A stretch of 61,596 nucleotides of DNA from Bacteroidota bacterium (GCA_020162035.1 JAIUNM010000021.1:1-61596), one strand, 5' to 3'. Counted from the first letter of the stretch, positions 33,691 to 43,485 are shown. The notes: generated by a model from the letters alone, not told the origin. Program-made: numbers and translations.

Positions 33691-36600
33691 TTGGAAAAAA
33701 ATAAAACAAATATTGATTTAAATACTTTAAATAGTTTGCCTTTACCTGTAATTATTTATAACGAAAATCAAATTTTATTTTTAAATAATGAGGCAAAGAA
33801 ATTTTTTAAATTAAAAAGTTTAAATAAAAAAATTAATATCCTTCATTTTTTTTCTAAAGAAAGGCACACTCAAGTTAAAACAGCAATTAAAAAAATTTTA
33901 AGTAAAAATAATTACCCTACAATTGAAATGCCAATTTTAGATAGCAAGGGTAATGAATATTTTATCGAAGCAAAATCTAATAAAATACTTTTCCAAGGTA
34001 AAAGCGCTATTCAATCTACGTTTATTGAAATCAACAAAAGAGTATCGCAAATTAAACAATTAAAAAAAACGTCTGATATTTTATCTAACCTTGGAAAAAA
34101 TTCAGACGAAGTTATTTTTGAATTAAGTTTTTTTCCTAAACCAGCAATTACTTATATAAGCGATTCAGTAAAACGCATATTAGGCAAAACACCAGAGCAA
34201 GTATATAAAAATATTGACATTTTTTTAAAAAGCATTCACCCCGACGATGTGCATCAATATACAAACTCATTAAATGACTATGTAAAAAAACATACCGCTA
34301 ATAAATCAGGTAAAGCTTTTTATCGGTTTTATAAAACTAAAAAACAAATTGTTTACCTTCAGGCTCATAGTCAACCTATATTTAATAAACAAAAACAATT
34401 AATAGGAATTATTGGCACTTTAAAAGATGTTACCGAAAATCATACTACTCAAGAGTTACTTAAAGAAGCAAAACAAAAATTTGACTTAATTACTAATAAC
34501 GGAAACGATGTTATTGCTTTTTATACTTACTATCCTAAAGAAAAATATACGTATGTAAGTCCAAATATTACCAAATTAAACGGGTTTACTACAAAAGATG
34601 TTTTAAAAGATCATTTATTTTTTTCGAAGCGCAGTAAAGAAACAAAACCAATTTTTGATAAAATGGACGCTTTATTAAAGCGTAATCAAAAACAAAACAT
34701 AATTAAAGACCAAACTTATGTTTACAAATCAACACATAAAAACGGCAAAGAAATTTGGTTAGAAAATAAATTAACCCCTATATTAAACGATAATGGTAAA
34801 ATAGCTTTTTATTTAAACTTATATCGCGATATAACACTGCAAAAACAAAAAGAAATAGAGTTAGAATATCAAAAAAACAATTTTGAACAGTTATTAGAAA
34901 AATCTCCTGCAGCATACTTAATTTATCATAAAGGCATAATAGTTTATTGTAATAATGCTTTAATAAAAATATTAAAAGCAAAAAATAAAACTGAAATAAT
35001 TGGAAAAAGTATTTTTGATTTTTTAGATAGTTCGTCTATTCCAAGCGCACAAAAAAGAATTAAAGAATTATATGAAAACAAAGTAAAGAGTTACCCTAGT
35101 CAATACCTTATAAAAGACACTAAAGGGAAAATTATAGAAGCCGAAATAATATCTTACTTACAAAAATACAATAACCAAGAGTGTATTTTATCAATGGTTT
35201 CTAATTTAACAAAAGAAAAAGAAATTCAACGCGAAACCTTAAAATTAGAATTAAGCCAACAAGCCAATAAGTTATTAGAAAAACAAATAATTGAAAAAAC
35301 AAAAATTCAAAATCAACTCACCGAAAAATCAACACTATTATCTTCTATTTTAGAAAACTCAGATCATTTAATTTGGACCGTTGATAAAGATTATAGGCTT
35401 ACATCTTTTAACGCTAATTTTTATAAATTAGTAACAAAATTATTTAATGTAAAATTTAAAGTAGGCGATATTTTGTCTAAAATTTTACCAGGTACACGCG
35501 CAAGCAAGGATTATCTTGATTATTGGGATAACGTTTATGATAAAGCTTTTAAGGGCCAAAAACAAACGTTTATTACTAAAGAACAAAACCCTAACAACCA
35601 AACTATATACATTAAACTTTTTATTAACCCAATTTATGATGAACAAAATAATGTAGTTAGTTTAAGTTGTATTGCAAATGATGTAACCCAAGAAAAATCT
35701 TACGAACAAAAATTAGTAAACCAAACCGCACGCTTAAGTGCAATTTTTGAAAGCGGTAACCAATCCATGTGGACAATTAATTCAAATAGAGAGTTAACCT
35801 CTGTTAATGAAAATTATTTACTTGCTATGCAAGATATACATGGAAAAAAACCCGTTGTGGGCTTAAGAGCAACCGATCCTAAAGTAGGTATTTCTTATCA
35901 AAACGATACACATAAAAATTTATGGCTAACTAATTATAACATTGCGTTTAGTGGGATACCGGCAGAATTTGTTTCAGAAACCATAAACCAAAAGGGCACT
36001 TTAACGGTTAGACAAATTTATTTAACACCAATTATTGATTCTAATAAAAATGTAATTGAGGTAAGTGGCGTTGCTTATGATATAACAGACAAAAGAACCT
36101 CTAATCAAAAAATAATTGACCAAGCGGCTAAGTTAAACTCTATTATTGATAGTAGCCATCATTATATTTGGACAATTGATAATAGGCAACGACTAACCTC
36201 GTTTAATAAAAACTATTTTCATTTAATAGAATCTATTTACAACACAAAACCCTTTGTAGGACTTAAATTAAATAGAGGAATTTTAAAAACAGATAAAGAA
36301 TATAACGATACGCTAAAAGAACAGTATCAAAAATCCTTTAACGGTAACGCAACTCATTTTGAAATAGAAACACAAGATGTAAACGAAAACAAAATTTACT
36401 TAGAGGTTTTTTTAAATCCGATTTTAAATAAAGATACCAATATAATTACCGAAGTTAGTGGTATAGCGCACGATATAACAGAAAAAAAATTAAGCCAACA
36501 AAAAGTTGAACAATCTTTAAAAGAAAAAGAGGTACTGTTAAAAGAAATACACCACCGTGTAAAAAACAACATGCAAGTTGTAAGTAGTATTTTAAATTTA

Positions 36601-37128
36601 CAATCTTCTTACTTAAACGACCCCTACGCATTATCGGTATTAAAAGAAAGCCAAAACCGAATTAAAACAATGTCCTATATTCACGAAAGTTTATATCAAA
36701 ACAAAACTTTTACATCGGTAAATTTTTCTGAATACCTCCAAACGCTTACAAACAACATTATTCAATCCTACTCTATTAGCGAGTCTAAAATAAAATTAAT
36801 TTTAGATATCGAAAAAATTACACTATCTTTAGATAACGCAATTCCTACAGGCTTAATAGTAAACGAACTTTTAAGCAACGCCATTAAACACGCTTTCCCT
36901 GGCGAAAATACAGGAGCAATTACCGTAAACTTAAAGCAAGAATTAAATAACATTAACTTATCAATTAAAGATAATGGCGCAGGTTTTGATGATTATATAG
37001 ATTTTTACAATAGCCCTTCACTGGGATTACAATTAGTTAACACACTCATAGAACAAATAAACGGTACCATAAATTTTTCTTCTAAAAAGAACGAGGGTAC
37101 AAATGTTTTTATTACATTTAAAGTATAA
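33691..37128 (+). CDS. Multi-PAS sensor histidine kinase, HisKA_2 type
   Basis: A 1145-residue kinase with about seven PAS domains (starting near 12, 130, 268, 400, 550, 680 and 810), then a HisKA_2 dimerisation domain with phospho-acceptor EIHHRVKNNMQ (His about 953), and a HATPase domain (VNELLSNAIKHAFPG, IKDNGAGFD, SLGLQLVNTLI). PAS 5 to 7 resemble each other (SDHLIWTVDKDYRLTSFN, NQSMWTINSNRELTSVN, HHYIWTIDNRQRLTSFN), suggesting internal duplication. No transmembrane segment is seen, so the sensor is cytoplasmic. It starts at TTG 33691. Its partner is the LytTR regulator six bases downstream. Confidence 0.93.
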   Translation: MEKNKTNIDLNTLNSLPLPVIIYNENQILFLNNEAKKFFKLKSLNKKINILHFFSKERHTQVKTAIKKILSKNNYPTIEMPILDSKGNEYFIEAKSNKILFQGKSAIQSTFIEINKRVSQIKQLKKTSDILSNLGKNSDEVIFELSFFPKPAITYISDSVKRILGKTPEQVYKNIDIFLKSIHPDDVHQYTNSLNDYVKKHTANKSGKAFYRFYKTKKQIVYLQAHSQPIFNKQKQLIGIIGTLKDVTENHTTQELLKEAKQKFDLITNNGNDVIAFYTYYPKEKYTYVSPNITKLNGFTTKDVLKDHLFFSKRSKETKPIFDKMDALLKRNQKQNIIKDQTYVYKSTHKNGKEIWLENKLTPILNDNGKIAFYLNLYRDITLQKQKEIELEYQKNNFEQLLEKSPAAYLIYHKGIIVYCNNALIKILKAKNKTEIIGKSIFDFLDSSSIPSAQKRIKELYENKVKSYPSQYLIKDTKGKIIEAEIISYLQKYNNQECILSMVSNLTKEKEIQRETLKLELSQQANKLLEKQIIEKTKIQNQLTEKSTLLSSILENSDHLIWTVDKDYRLTSFNANFYKLVTKLFNVKFKVGDILSKILPGTRASKDYLDYWDNVYDKAFKGQKQTFITKEQNPNNQTIYIKLFINPIYDEQNNVVSLSCIANDVTQEKSYEQKLVNQTARLSAIFESGNQSMWTINSNRELTSVNENYLLAMQDIHGKKPVVGLRATDPKVGISYQNDTHKNLWLTNYNIAFSGIPAEFVSETINQKGTLTVRQIYLTPIIDSNKNVIEVSGVAYDITDKRTSNQKIIDQAAKLNSIIDSSHHYIWTIDNRQRLTSFNKNYFHLIESIYNTKPFVGLKLNRGILKTDKEYNDTLKEQYQKSFNGNATHFEIETQDVNENKIYLEVFLNPILNKDTNIITEVSGIAHDITEKKLSQQKVEQSLKEKEVLLKEIHHRVKNNMQVVSSILNLQSSYLNDPYALSVLKESQNRIKTMSYIHESLYQNKTFTSVNFSEYLQTLTNNIIQSYSISESKIKLILDIEKITLSLDNAIPTGLIVNELLSNAIKHAFPGENTGAITVNLKQELNNINLSIKDNGAGFDDYIDFYNSPSLGLQLVNTLIEQINGTINFSSKKNEGTNVFITFKV

Positions 37129-37134
37129 TAAACC

Positions 37135-37893
37135 ATGGAAAAATTAAATATTTTTATTGTTGAAGACGAAAGCATTGTAGCAAAAGATATACAAAACAGC
37201 TTAACAAAATTAGGATACAACGTTATAGGTATTGCAAATAACGGTAAAGACGCGATTGAAAAAATATTAGAACTTAAGCCCGATTTATTACTTATGGACA
37301 TAATGATTAAAGGCGATTTAACCGGTATAGATGTAAGTGAAAAAATAAAAGAAAAACTTAATGTTCCAATTATATTTTTAACAGCCTATGCAGATGAGGG
37401 CACGCTTGCTAAAGCCAAAATTACTGAACCTTACGGTTATATTTTAAAACCGTTTAAAGAAGTTGATTTACACTCTACTATTGAAATGGCTTATTATAAA
37501 CACCAAAAAGATTCTGAATTACAAAAAGAACGCGATTTTTTATACTCACTAGTTGAAAGTAAAGAAGAAAGCAATAAAGATATTTTATTTGTAAAAGCAA
37601 ACAGCAGATTAGTAAAAGTTTTACTAAAAGATATTTATTATGTAGAAGCTTTAAAAGATTACGTAATAATTAACACACAATATGCGCGCTACACAATTCA
37701 TAGCACAATGAAAGAAATTGATAAAAAGCTTGGAAACACCGAGTTTGCTCGTGTACACAGGTCTTACATTGCAAGGTTAGATAAAATTTCGAGTATTGAT
37801 TCGCAAAACGTAGTGTTAGAAAACGATAAAAAAACAATTCCTGTTGGAGGTAGTTACAGAGAAGAGTTAATGAAAAAATTAAACTTATTATAA
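37135..37893 (+). CDS. LytTR-family response regulator
   Basis: A 252-residue regulator. The receiver domain (about 1-120) has the acidic pair in IVEDES and the phospho-acceptor Asp in DLLLMDIMIKGDLTG, plus the conserved Lys in YILKPFKE. The C-terminal LytTR DNA-binding domain (about 150-250) shows YYVEALKDYVIINT, FARVHRSYIARLDKI and IPVGGSYREEL. It is paired with the upstream HisKA_2 kinase; LytTR regulators bind short direct repeats, but no target is identifiable here. Confidence 0.95.
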   Translation: MEKLNIFIVEDESIVAKDIQNSLTKLGYNVIGIANNGKDAIEKILELKPDLLLMDIMIKGDLTGIDVSEKIKEKLNVPIIFLTAYADEGTLAKAKITEPYGYILKPFKEVDLHSTIEMAYYKHQKDSELQKERDFLYSLVESKEESNKDILFVKANSRLVKVLLKDIYYVEALKDYVIINTQYARYTIHSTMKEIDKKLGNTEFARVHRSYIARLDKISSIDSQNVVLENDKKTIPVGGSYREELMKKLNLL

Positions 37894-37897
37894 ATTA

Positions 37898-38134
37898 ATG
37901 ATTAAAAGTATAATTTTTTGGTTCGAACATAAAGCCTTTGGGGTTTGCCAATGGTTAGGAAAAAAATTAGGTATTAAAAGCACAACCGTAAGATTATATT
38001 TTATTTATTTATCTTTTTTTACGTTTGGAAGCCCAATTATTATTTATTTTATTTTGGCATTTATCTTAGAACATAAAAATTATTTTAAACCCTTTTATCA
38101 AAAAAAACGCCCAAGTGTTTGGGATCTTGATTAA
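37898..38134 (+). CDS. PspC domain membrane protein
   Basis: A 78-residue protein with the PspC pattern: an amphipathic start (FEHKAFGVCQWLGKKLGIKSTTVRLYFIYLSF), then one hydrophobic helix (about 45-62) and a basic tail. PspC-type proteins take part in envelope-stress responses or membrane signalling. Its place four bases after the LytTR gene suggests it belongs to the same signalling operon. Confidence 0.88.
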   Translation: MIKSIIFWFEHKAFGVCQWLGKKLGIKSTTVRLYFIYLSFFTFGSPIIIYFILAFILEHKNYFKPFYQKKRPSVWDLD

Positions 38135-38135
38135 C

Positions 38136-39026
38136 ATGAAAAAAACAATTGCAACTTTTATATTTACTTATAGTTTTGTTCTTAATTCACAAAACATTAA
38201 TGTTACCGAAAGCAAAGAAAATTTTTCTACAGGCTCGCAAAACGCCATTGTTACAACAATTTACGAAAACGGGTTAGATGAAGTTTTAAGCGCATGGAAA
38301 AAAGTTTTAAAAGATTATAAAAACGAAACCATAAAAGATAGTAAAGGAGAGTTGTTTGCCGATAATCTTTTAGTAAAAGAATGGGGAAACAATACTATTG
38401 ATGTTTATACAACTTTTGTAGCTAATAAAAAAGATAAAACCGTAAAAATGGCTACGGCTTTTGATTTGGGTGGCACTTATTTAAGCAGTAATGGCGATAA
38501 AGATAAATACAATTATTTCGAAAAAATAATTAAAGATTTTGCAATAAACCAAACAAAAACACCGCTAATTAATTTAGTAAAAACAAACGAAAAAAAATTA
38601 AATAGTTTAGAAAGCGATCAAAAAAGCATTGAAAAGAAAACCGAAAGTTTAAAAAATGATATTACTGATTATAAAGCTAAAATAAGTAAAAACGAAACAT
38701 TAATAACAGCTAAAGATGGCGAAATTTCAAAAAAGAAATCTGAGGTTGAAGTTCAAAAAAAAGTTGTAGAAGCAAGCTCTGATGCTGTAGCCGAACAAGC
38801 TAAAGCCTCAAAAAAAATATATGAAAAATTAACCGGCCAGTTAACAGATTTAGAAAAAGAAAAACGATCTTTAAAAAAAGATATAGATAATTATAATGAT
38901 AAAATTAAAGATAGCGAAAAAGCTATAAAAAAGAACGATGAGAAATTAGCCGAAAAAATAAAAGAGGTTAATAAGCAAAAAGACTCAACCGAAGCTATAA
39001 AAAAACGTTTAGAGTCTATAAATTAA
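38136..39026 (+). CDS. Exported coiled-coil protein
   Basis: A 296-residue protein with a signal peptide (MKKTIATFIFTYSFVLNS). A globular N-terminal half (about 20-150) is followed by a long Lys/Glu-rich coiled coil (about 155-296; heptads such as SLESDQKSIEKKTESLKND). ATG 38136 is used because the upstream extension gives no signal peptide and overlaps the PspC gene. It ends the kinase-LytTR-PspC operon. Its last four bases overlap the convergent membrane-protein gene. The family is not recognised. Confidence 0.75.
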   Translation: MKKTIATFIFTYSFVLNSQNINVTESKENFSTGSQNAIVTTIYENGLDEVLSAWKKVLKDYKNETIKDSKGELFADNLLVKEWGNNTIDVYTTFVANKKDKTVKMATAFDLGGTYLSSNGDKDKYNYFEKIIKDFAINQTKTPLINLVKTNEKKLNSLESDQKSIEKKTESLKNDITDYKAKISKNETLITAKDGEISKKKSEVEVQKKVVEASSDAVAEQAKASKKIYEKLTGQLTDLEKEKRSLKKDIDNYNDKIKDSEKAIKKNDEKLAEKIKEVNKQKDSTEAIKKRLESIN

Positions 39027-39901
39027 TTAGGTTTAATTATTTTTTTTGTTTTGCTTACATACATTTCGGTAACATAGTAACCAATAAAAAATACAAGTAA
39101 GGCTAGTATAATTAAATTTTCTAACCAATGTTCAAACGGGTGTATCCAAATTTCTTTCATTAAATCCCATCTTCCAATTACTTCAATAAAATTCCAAAAA
39201 ATAATTACAGTTGGCACCGCATATCTAATGGCGTAATCAAACTTTTGTATTTTAATTAATTTTAATGTTAAGTATAACGACCAAAACAAAGAGCCAAACG
39301 CTACAAAATAAGTTGCCGGGTGTTTATCACCAGCAATATCGTTATCGTAAACTAATAACAACACAATGTAAAATGTCCACAATATTACAATAGTTTCTAT
39401 AAAAGTTAAAATTGCAAATGGTTTGTTTGAACTCGCTTCTTGTTTTATGTATTTTCTTAATCCAATTAAGTTTTGTACCCAAATAAAAAACTGACAATTA
39501 GTTTGTTTTAAAATAAAAAACACTAAAAAGGTTAATAATAAACCTAAAGATGACATCATAACTAAATATTCTGGTTTTGTGGCTATCTCACCATTTTCTA
39601 TTAATGGGGCCACGTTTAATTTTTCGGCAATCCACACAAACGAAAACTCTACCCAGCCTGTCCACACCAAAACGCCCGCCAACAAACCATACAGTGTTGC
39701 AGCAAATTGATTTTTGTTTTTTATTATACCAATAATTAAACTTATTATACCAATAAAGCCAATTACAAAAGCACCAATAAATTTATAATGTTCAAACAAT
39801 TTTTCGTTTAATACCATTAATGCATGGCCAATAGGCATAAACAATAAAACAATTAAAAACGAAAAAAAACCATATTTGTATGTTTTAAGCTTTGCAAACA
39901 T
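39023..39901 (-). CDS. Polytopic inner-membrane protein of unknown function
   Basis: A 292-residue protein with about eight hydrophobic segments (approximately 10-30, 40-60, 68-90, 112-133, 165-187, 198-216, 225-245 and 262-283). Conserved-looking charged residues within or next to the membrane (HALMVLNEK, WVEFSFVWIAEK, EVIGRWDLMKEIW) hint at a transporter or enzyme, but I do not recognise the family. It overlaps the convergent coiled-coil gene by four bases. Confidence 0.7.
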   Translation of the reverse strand: MFAKLKTYKYGFFSFLIVLLFMPIGHALMVLNEKLFEHYKFIGAFVIGFIGIISLIIGIIKNKNQFAATLYGLLAGVLVWTGWVEFSFVWIAEKLNVAPLIENGEIATKPEYLVMMSSLGLLLTFLVFFILKQTNCQFFIWVQNLIGLRKYIKQEASSNKPFAILTFIETIVILWTFYIVLLLVYDNDIAGDKHPATYFVAFGSLFWSLYLTLKLIKIQKFDYAIRYAVPTVIIFWNFIEVIGRWDLMKEIWIHPFEHWLENLIILALLVFFIGYYVTEMYVSKTKKIIKPN

Positions 39902-39967
39902 AATTTAATTACCAAAAAATGAAACGTAAAAATACTCAATTATGATTAAAGAAAAAACGTGTTATTA

Positions 39968-42076
39968 TTAATTAACGTTATTAAAAATTTTTTCTTGTAT
40001 TAAGTCTTTTAAATACATTCGTTTTCCATTAAAACTAGCTGTTATAAACGCATCGGTATAACCAGCGTTTTTTACTTTATTTAAATAATCATCAGCCTCT
40101 AACCAAGTATTAAATGTTTTGTTTACAACAATTAATTGTATGTCACCCATAATTACTTCGGTTTGTTTACTTCCGCCTAAATTATTTAAATTACTGCTGT
40201 TAAAATTTTGTGGTTTTCTGTAAGCCCCAACCTGTACATTATATAATAATCCGGGCGCAGTATTTTTACCAATTTGTTCCATCAGTTTTTGTCTATCGGC
40301 AGCTGGATTACCAGTATTTAAATTAGAAATTGCGCTTTTACTTTCTGTGTTGCTTACATTGTTTTCAGTAGTGGTGTTATTTGCAACACTATTTCCTGAT
40401 GATGTTTTTTCAAACATTCCCGGTTCAAGTTTTAATTTAATAGAATCTGCCGGAGTAACTTCAACCGTTTTTACTTTTGGTATTGTATCGGCATCGCCAA
40501 AGTTTATGTTTATTAATTTTTCGGCATAACCATCTACCCTGTTTGTTTTTACTTCATAAATTCTATCTCCTAATACGGGGTGATAATAATTTATTTTATA
40601 ATTATATCCAGAGGGTACACTTATTAAATAATTACCTGATGATGAATTAGAAGTAAACTCTCCATACACCCTACCGTTATCTAAAAACACTTGTATTTTG
40701 CCTTCATAAGGTTTTAAATTTTCGGTAAGTTTACCTTTAACTACAGTTAGTATTGACTTTTTTGAGGTAATTGCTGGCTCTACAACATAAATATCTTTAT
40801 CTCCTACCCCACCCTCTCTGGCGCTTGCGTAATATCCTCGTTTTCCATCAGCCGATAAAACATAATAAATATCATCGTCTGTTGTGTTTACTGGATATCC
40901 TAAGTTTGTTGGTGCTTTCCAGGTGCTATCAATATCGTCAATATCCGACATAAAAATATCATAACCACCCATACTGTTGTGGCCCATTGAGCTGTAAACT
41001 AATGTTCTGCCATCGGGGTGTAAAAAAGGCGCATCATCATCAAATTCAGTATTTATTGTTTTTCCTAAATTTTTTATTTTACCCCAAGTCCCGTTTTCTA
41101 GTAAAGTTGCTTCATATAAATCTTTACCACCAAAACCTCCTGGTTTTTCACTTGCAAAAATTAACTTACGTTGATTAGCCGATAAACTAACACTACCCTC
41201 CCAACTTTTAGAATTAACCTCTCCTTTTAATTTTTCTGGTTCCGAAAACTCTGTGCCCATTAACTTACACTCATATATGTCTCCCCCATCTTCTTCGTTA
41301 GATCTAAAAATAAATAATTTTTGACCATCGTTACTAATGGCTATTACCGCATCATTAGAAGCAGTGTTAATGTTTTGCAAAACTCTAGGTTCCGACCATT
41401 TGTTGTCTTTTTTTTGTGAAATTAAAATGTCTTCAAAATAAATCCCTAATGCGTTTTGTTTGCCGTACAAATCCCTTAAACCACCTAAACTTTTTACACC
41501 CCTATATGTAATTAACATGTTTTCTTCATCGGCTGTAATAACCGGCGAATACTCTGCACCCTTTGAATTTAAAGGTTCACCAAGGTTTTGAATATTTACT
41601 TTAATTGGGTTGCCAACTAATGCAAGCGCATTATCGTTATATTTATCGGTTTGTTTTAAAACTTTTATTTGCTCGTTTTTTAATTTATTGTTTGATAATA
41701 AAGTTGCAATTAAGTTTTTAGATTTTTCGAATTGATAAGTTTTGTGGTAAAGAATTGCAAAATAATAATCTAAATCAGCTGCTTTTTTATTTCTTTCTTT
41801 AACAGTATTTAAATATACTTCGGCAACTTTATGTTTATCAGAAACATATATTGCGCAAATACCAGTTAAATATTTTAAATATAAATCGTTAGGGTGTAAT
41901 TTTAATAATGAGTCGTATCGCTCATAAGCAAAGGGATATAGCTTTTCTTCATAAAATGCATTTGCGCTTTCAAAATATTTTTGTTGGGCACGTGGCCAAC
42001 TAGCAACATCAATTTCTTGTGCGTTAAGTTTAGTTATTAAACAACAAATAAACAGCAATACAAATTTATTTTTCAT
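39968..42076 (-). CDS. PorE-like T9SS protein: TPR, PD40 propeller and SPOR-like C-terminus
   Basis: A 702-residue exported protein. In order: signal peptide (ending LNAQE), TPR-like helices (about 25-140), a PD40 beta-propeller (about 175-440; SPVITADEENMLITYRG, FLHPDGRTLVYSSMGHNSMGGYDIF, VLSADGKRGYYASAREGGVGDKDIY), a carboxypeptidase-regulatory-like domain (about 450-530), an Asn/Ser linker and a SPOR-like terminus (LLYNVQVGAYRKP, FNTWLEADDYLNKVKNAGY). The first three parts match PorE, which links T9SS to peptidoglycan. PorE ends in an OmpA domain; here a SPOR-type domain, which binds denuded glycan strands, takes its place. Confidence 0.85.
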   Translation of the reverse strand: MKNKFVLLFICCLITKLNAQEIDVASWPRAQQKYFESANAFYEEKLYPFAYERYDSLLKLHPNDLYLKYLTGICAIYVSDKHKVAEVYLNTVKERNKKAADLDYYFAILYHKTYQFEKSKNLIATLLSNNKLKNEQIKVLKQTDKYNDNALALVGNPIKVNIQNLGEPLNSKGAEYSPVITADEENMLITYRGVKSLGGLRDLYGKQNALGIYFEDILISQKKDNKWSEPRVLQNINTASNDAVIAISNDGQKLFIFRSNEEDGGDIYECKLMGTEFSEPEKLKGEVNSKSWEGSVSLSANQRKLIFASEKPGGFGGKDLYEATLLENGTWGKIKNLGKTINTEFDDDAPFLHPDGRTLVYSSMGHNSMGGYDIFMSDIDDIDSTWKAPTNLGYPVNTTDDDIYYVLSADGKRGYYASAREGGVGDKDIYVVEPAITSKKSILTVVKGKLTENLKPYEGKIQVFLDNGRVYGEFTSNSSSGNYLISVPSGYNYKINYYHPVLGDRIYEVKTNRVDGYAEKLININFGDADTIPKVKTVEVTPADSIKLKLEPGMFEKTSSGNSVANNTTTENNVSNTESKSAISNLNTGNPAADRQKLMEQIGKNTAPGLLYNVQVGAYRKPQNFNSSNLNNLGGSKQTEVIMGDIQLIVVNKTFNTWLEADDYLNKVKNAGYTDAFITASFNGKRMYLKDLIQEKIFNNVN

Positions 42077-42170
42077 GTAGTTTAAAATAAATCATTTTAA
42101 ATGTTTAATGTTTTATTGCGTTTAAGTTATTATTAACTAATAGGTCTTAATAAGATTTACATTGATTTTA

Positions 42171-42199
42171 TTTGGATAATTAAGCAAAGTATATTTTTG
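42171..42199 (+). promoter_or_regulatory. -33/-7 promoter of the TPR gene with probable ATA start
   Basis: TTTG (42171-42174) and TATTTTTG (42192-42199) have a 17-nt spacer. The -7 box ends four bases before ATA 42204, exactly where the signal peptide begins, so the mRNA would be leaderless with AUA as first codon. Confidence 0.55.
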
Positions 42200-42203
42200 T
42201 TTT

Positions 42204-43481
42204 ATAAAGTTTATAATTTATATATTTTGTTTTTTATCATTTTTTGTAAATGCACAAAAAGACGTTTTAATTAAAGTAGAAACATTAACAAACGACAGTT
42301 TAAAATGTGTTTTTTTGTCGGGAGAAATAGAAAAAGAAGAGAACCCAAAAATTTGGTTAGTTTATAATAATTTACTAAAAACCATTTCAAACAAATCCAA
42401 TAATTTAAATACTAATTTTTATTTTTATAAAACTTACCAATCAAAAGCAATTAACAATTATGCGTTTTACTTAGAGGGTTTTGGTAAAATTGATTCCGCC
42501 TTGTTATATTATTTCCAAACACTTGATTTACAGTTAGATATAAACAATTTTAATGATGCTGCAAACACATTAAACAATGTTGGACATATTTATTTAATGA
42601 CGGGTAACTATGCGCTAGCATTAAAATATTTAAACAAGGGTAAAGCTTTAGCCACTAAAAGCAACGATAATTTAATGCTTGGAACCATATACAACAACCT
42701 TGCTAACTTGTACTTTGCAATAAACGATAATAATAATGGCTATGTGTTTACAAGAAAAGCTCTGCAAACCAGACTTATTTCTAAAGACTCATTAGGAATA
42801 GCAAAAGGGTATAATGGTTTAGCAACTGTTTTACACAGGTTAAATAAAAAAGATTCAGCATTTATTTTAATTAATAAAGCTATTAATTTGTTTAAACGCA
42901 TAAATAACAAACAAAGTTTAGCAAATTGTTATAACAATTTAGGATTATTTTATAGAGACAAAAACATTCTTGATTCAGCAATATATTATTCAGATATTGC
43001 TTTAAATATTTTTAAGGAATACAATGATTTAACAGGGGTTGTTTTATGCAACATAGCCATAGGCGAACACTATTTTAAAAACAACAATTTTATTAAATCT
43101 AAAGCTAGTTATGTTGAAGCTTTAAGTTTAGCTAAAACCACAAAAAACCTAAAACAAATTGCAAAATGTGAATATGCATTAAGTTCTCTATATTTTAAAG
43201 AAAATAAATTTAAAGATGCCTATTTAAGTTTAAATAATTATTTAAACCTTAACGACTCAATACAAAACAATAAAATTAAAGTAATAAACGATTACGGAAA
43301 TAAATCAGATACAATTAATACATCAACATTAAATAGCCAAACCAATAATTCTAATTTGCAACCAACCAACAATTTTGAACAACCCAACAGCGTTTTAAAT
43401 TTAGTTTTGATTGCGCTTTGCATTATTTTGCTTTTTATCATAATCTTTTTATTTGTTAAATTAAAAAAACGTTCCACGTGA
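42204..43481 (+). CDS. Exported TPR protein with C-terminal membrane anchor, probable ATA start
   Basis: About 425 residues: signal peptide (KFIIYIFCFLSFFVNAQ), tetratricopeptide repeats (about 90-360; LNNVGHIYLMTGNYALALKYL and similar), an Asn/Thr-rich linker and a C-terminal transmembrane helix (LVLIALCIILLFIIIFLFVKL). The first NTG (TTG 42315) would discard the signal peptide. The frame is open to a TAA at 42177-42179, and within it no NTG occurs. ATA 42204, placed as MK would be, is the best start. Its end overlaps the GNAT start (GTGA) inside a parS site. Confidence 0.78.
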   Translation: MKFIIYIFCFLSFFVNAQKDVLIKVETLTNDSLKCVFLSGEIEKEENPKIWLVYNNLLKTISNKSNNLNTNFYFYKTYQSKAINNYAFYLEGFGKIDSALLYYFQTLDLQLDINNFNDAANTLNNVGHIYLMTGNYALALKYLNKGKALATKSNDNLMLGTIYNNLANLYFAINDNNNGYVFTRKALQTRLISKDSLGIAKGYNGLATVLHRLNKKDSAFILINKAINLFKRINNKQSLANCYNNLGLFYRDKNILDSAIYYSDIALNIFKEYNDLTGVVLCNIAIGEHYFKNNNFIKSKASYVEALSLAKTTKNLKQIAKCEYALSSLYFKENKFKDAYLSLNNYLNLNDSIQNNKIKVINDYGNKSDTINTSTLNSQTNNSNLQPTNNFEQPNSVLNLVLIALCIILLFIIIFLFVKLKKRST

Positions 43482-43485
43482 AACA
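43470..43485. other. parS-like site 1
   Basis: CGTTCCACGTGAAACA matches the chromosomal parS 16-mer TGTTCCACGTGAAACA at 15 of 16 positions, including the whole CACGTG core. ParB (Spo0J) binds such sites. It covers the TPR stop and contains the GTG start of the GNAT gene. Confidence 0.8.
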
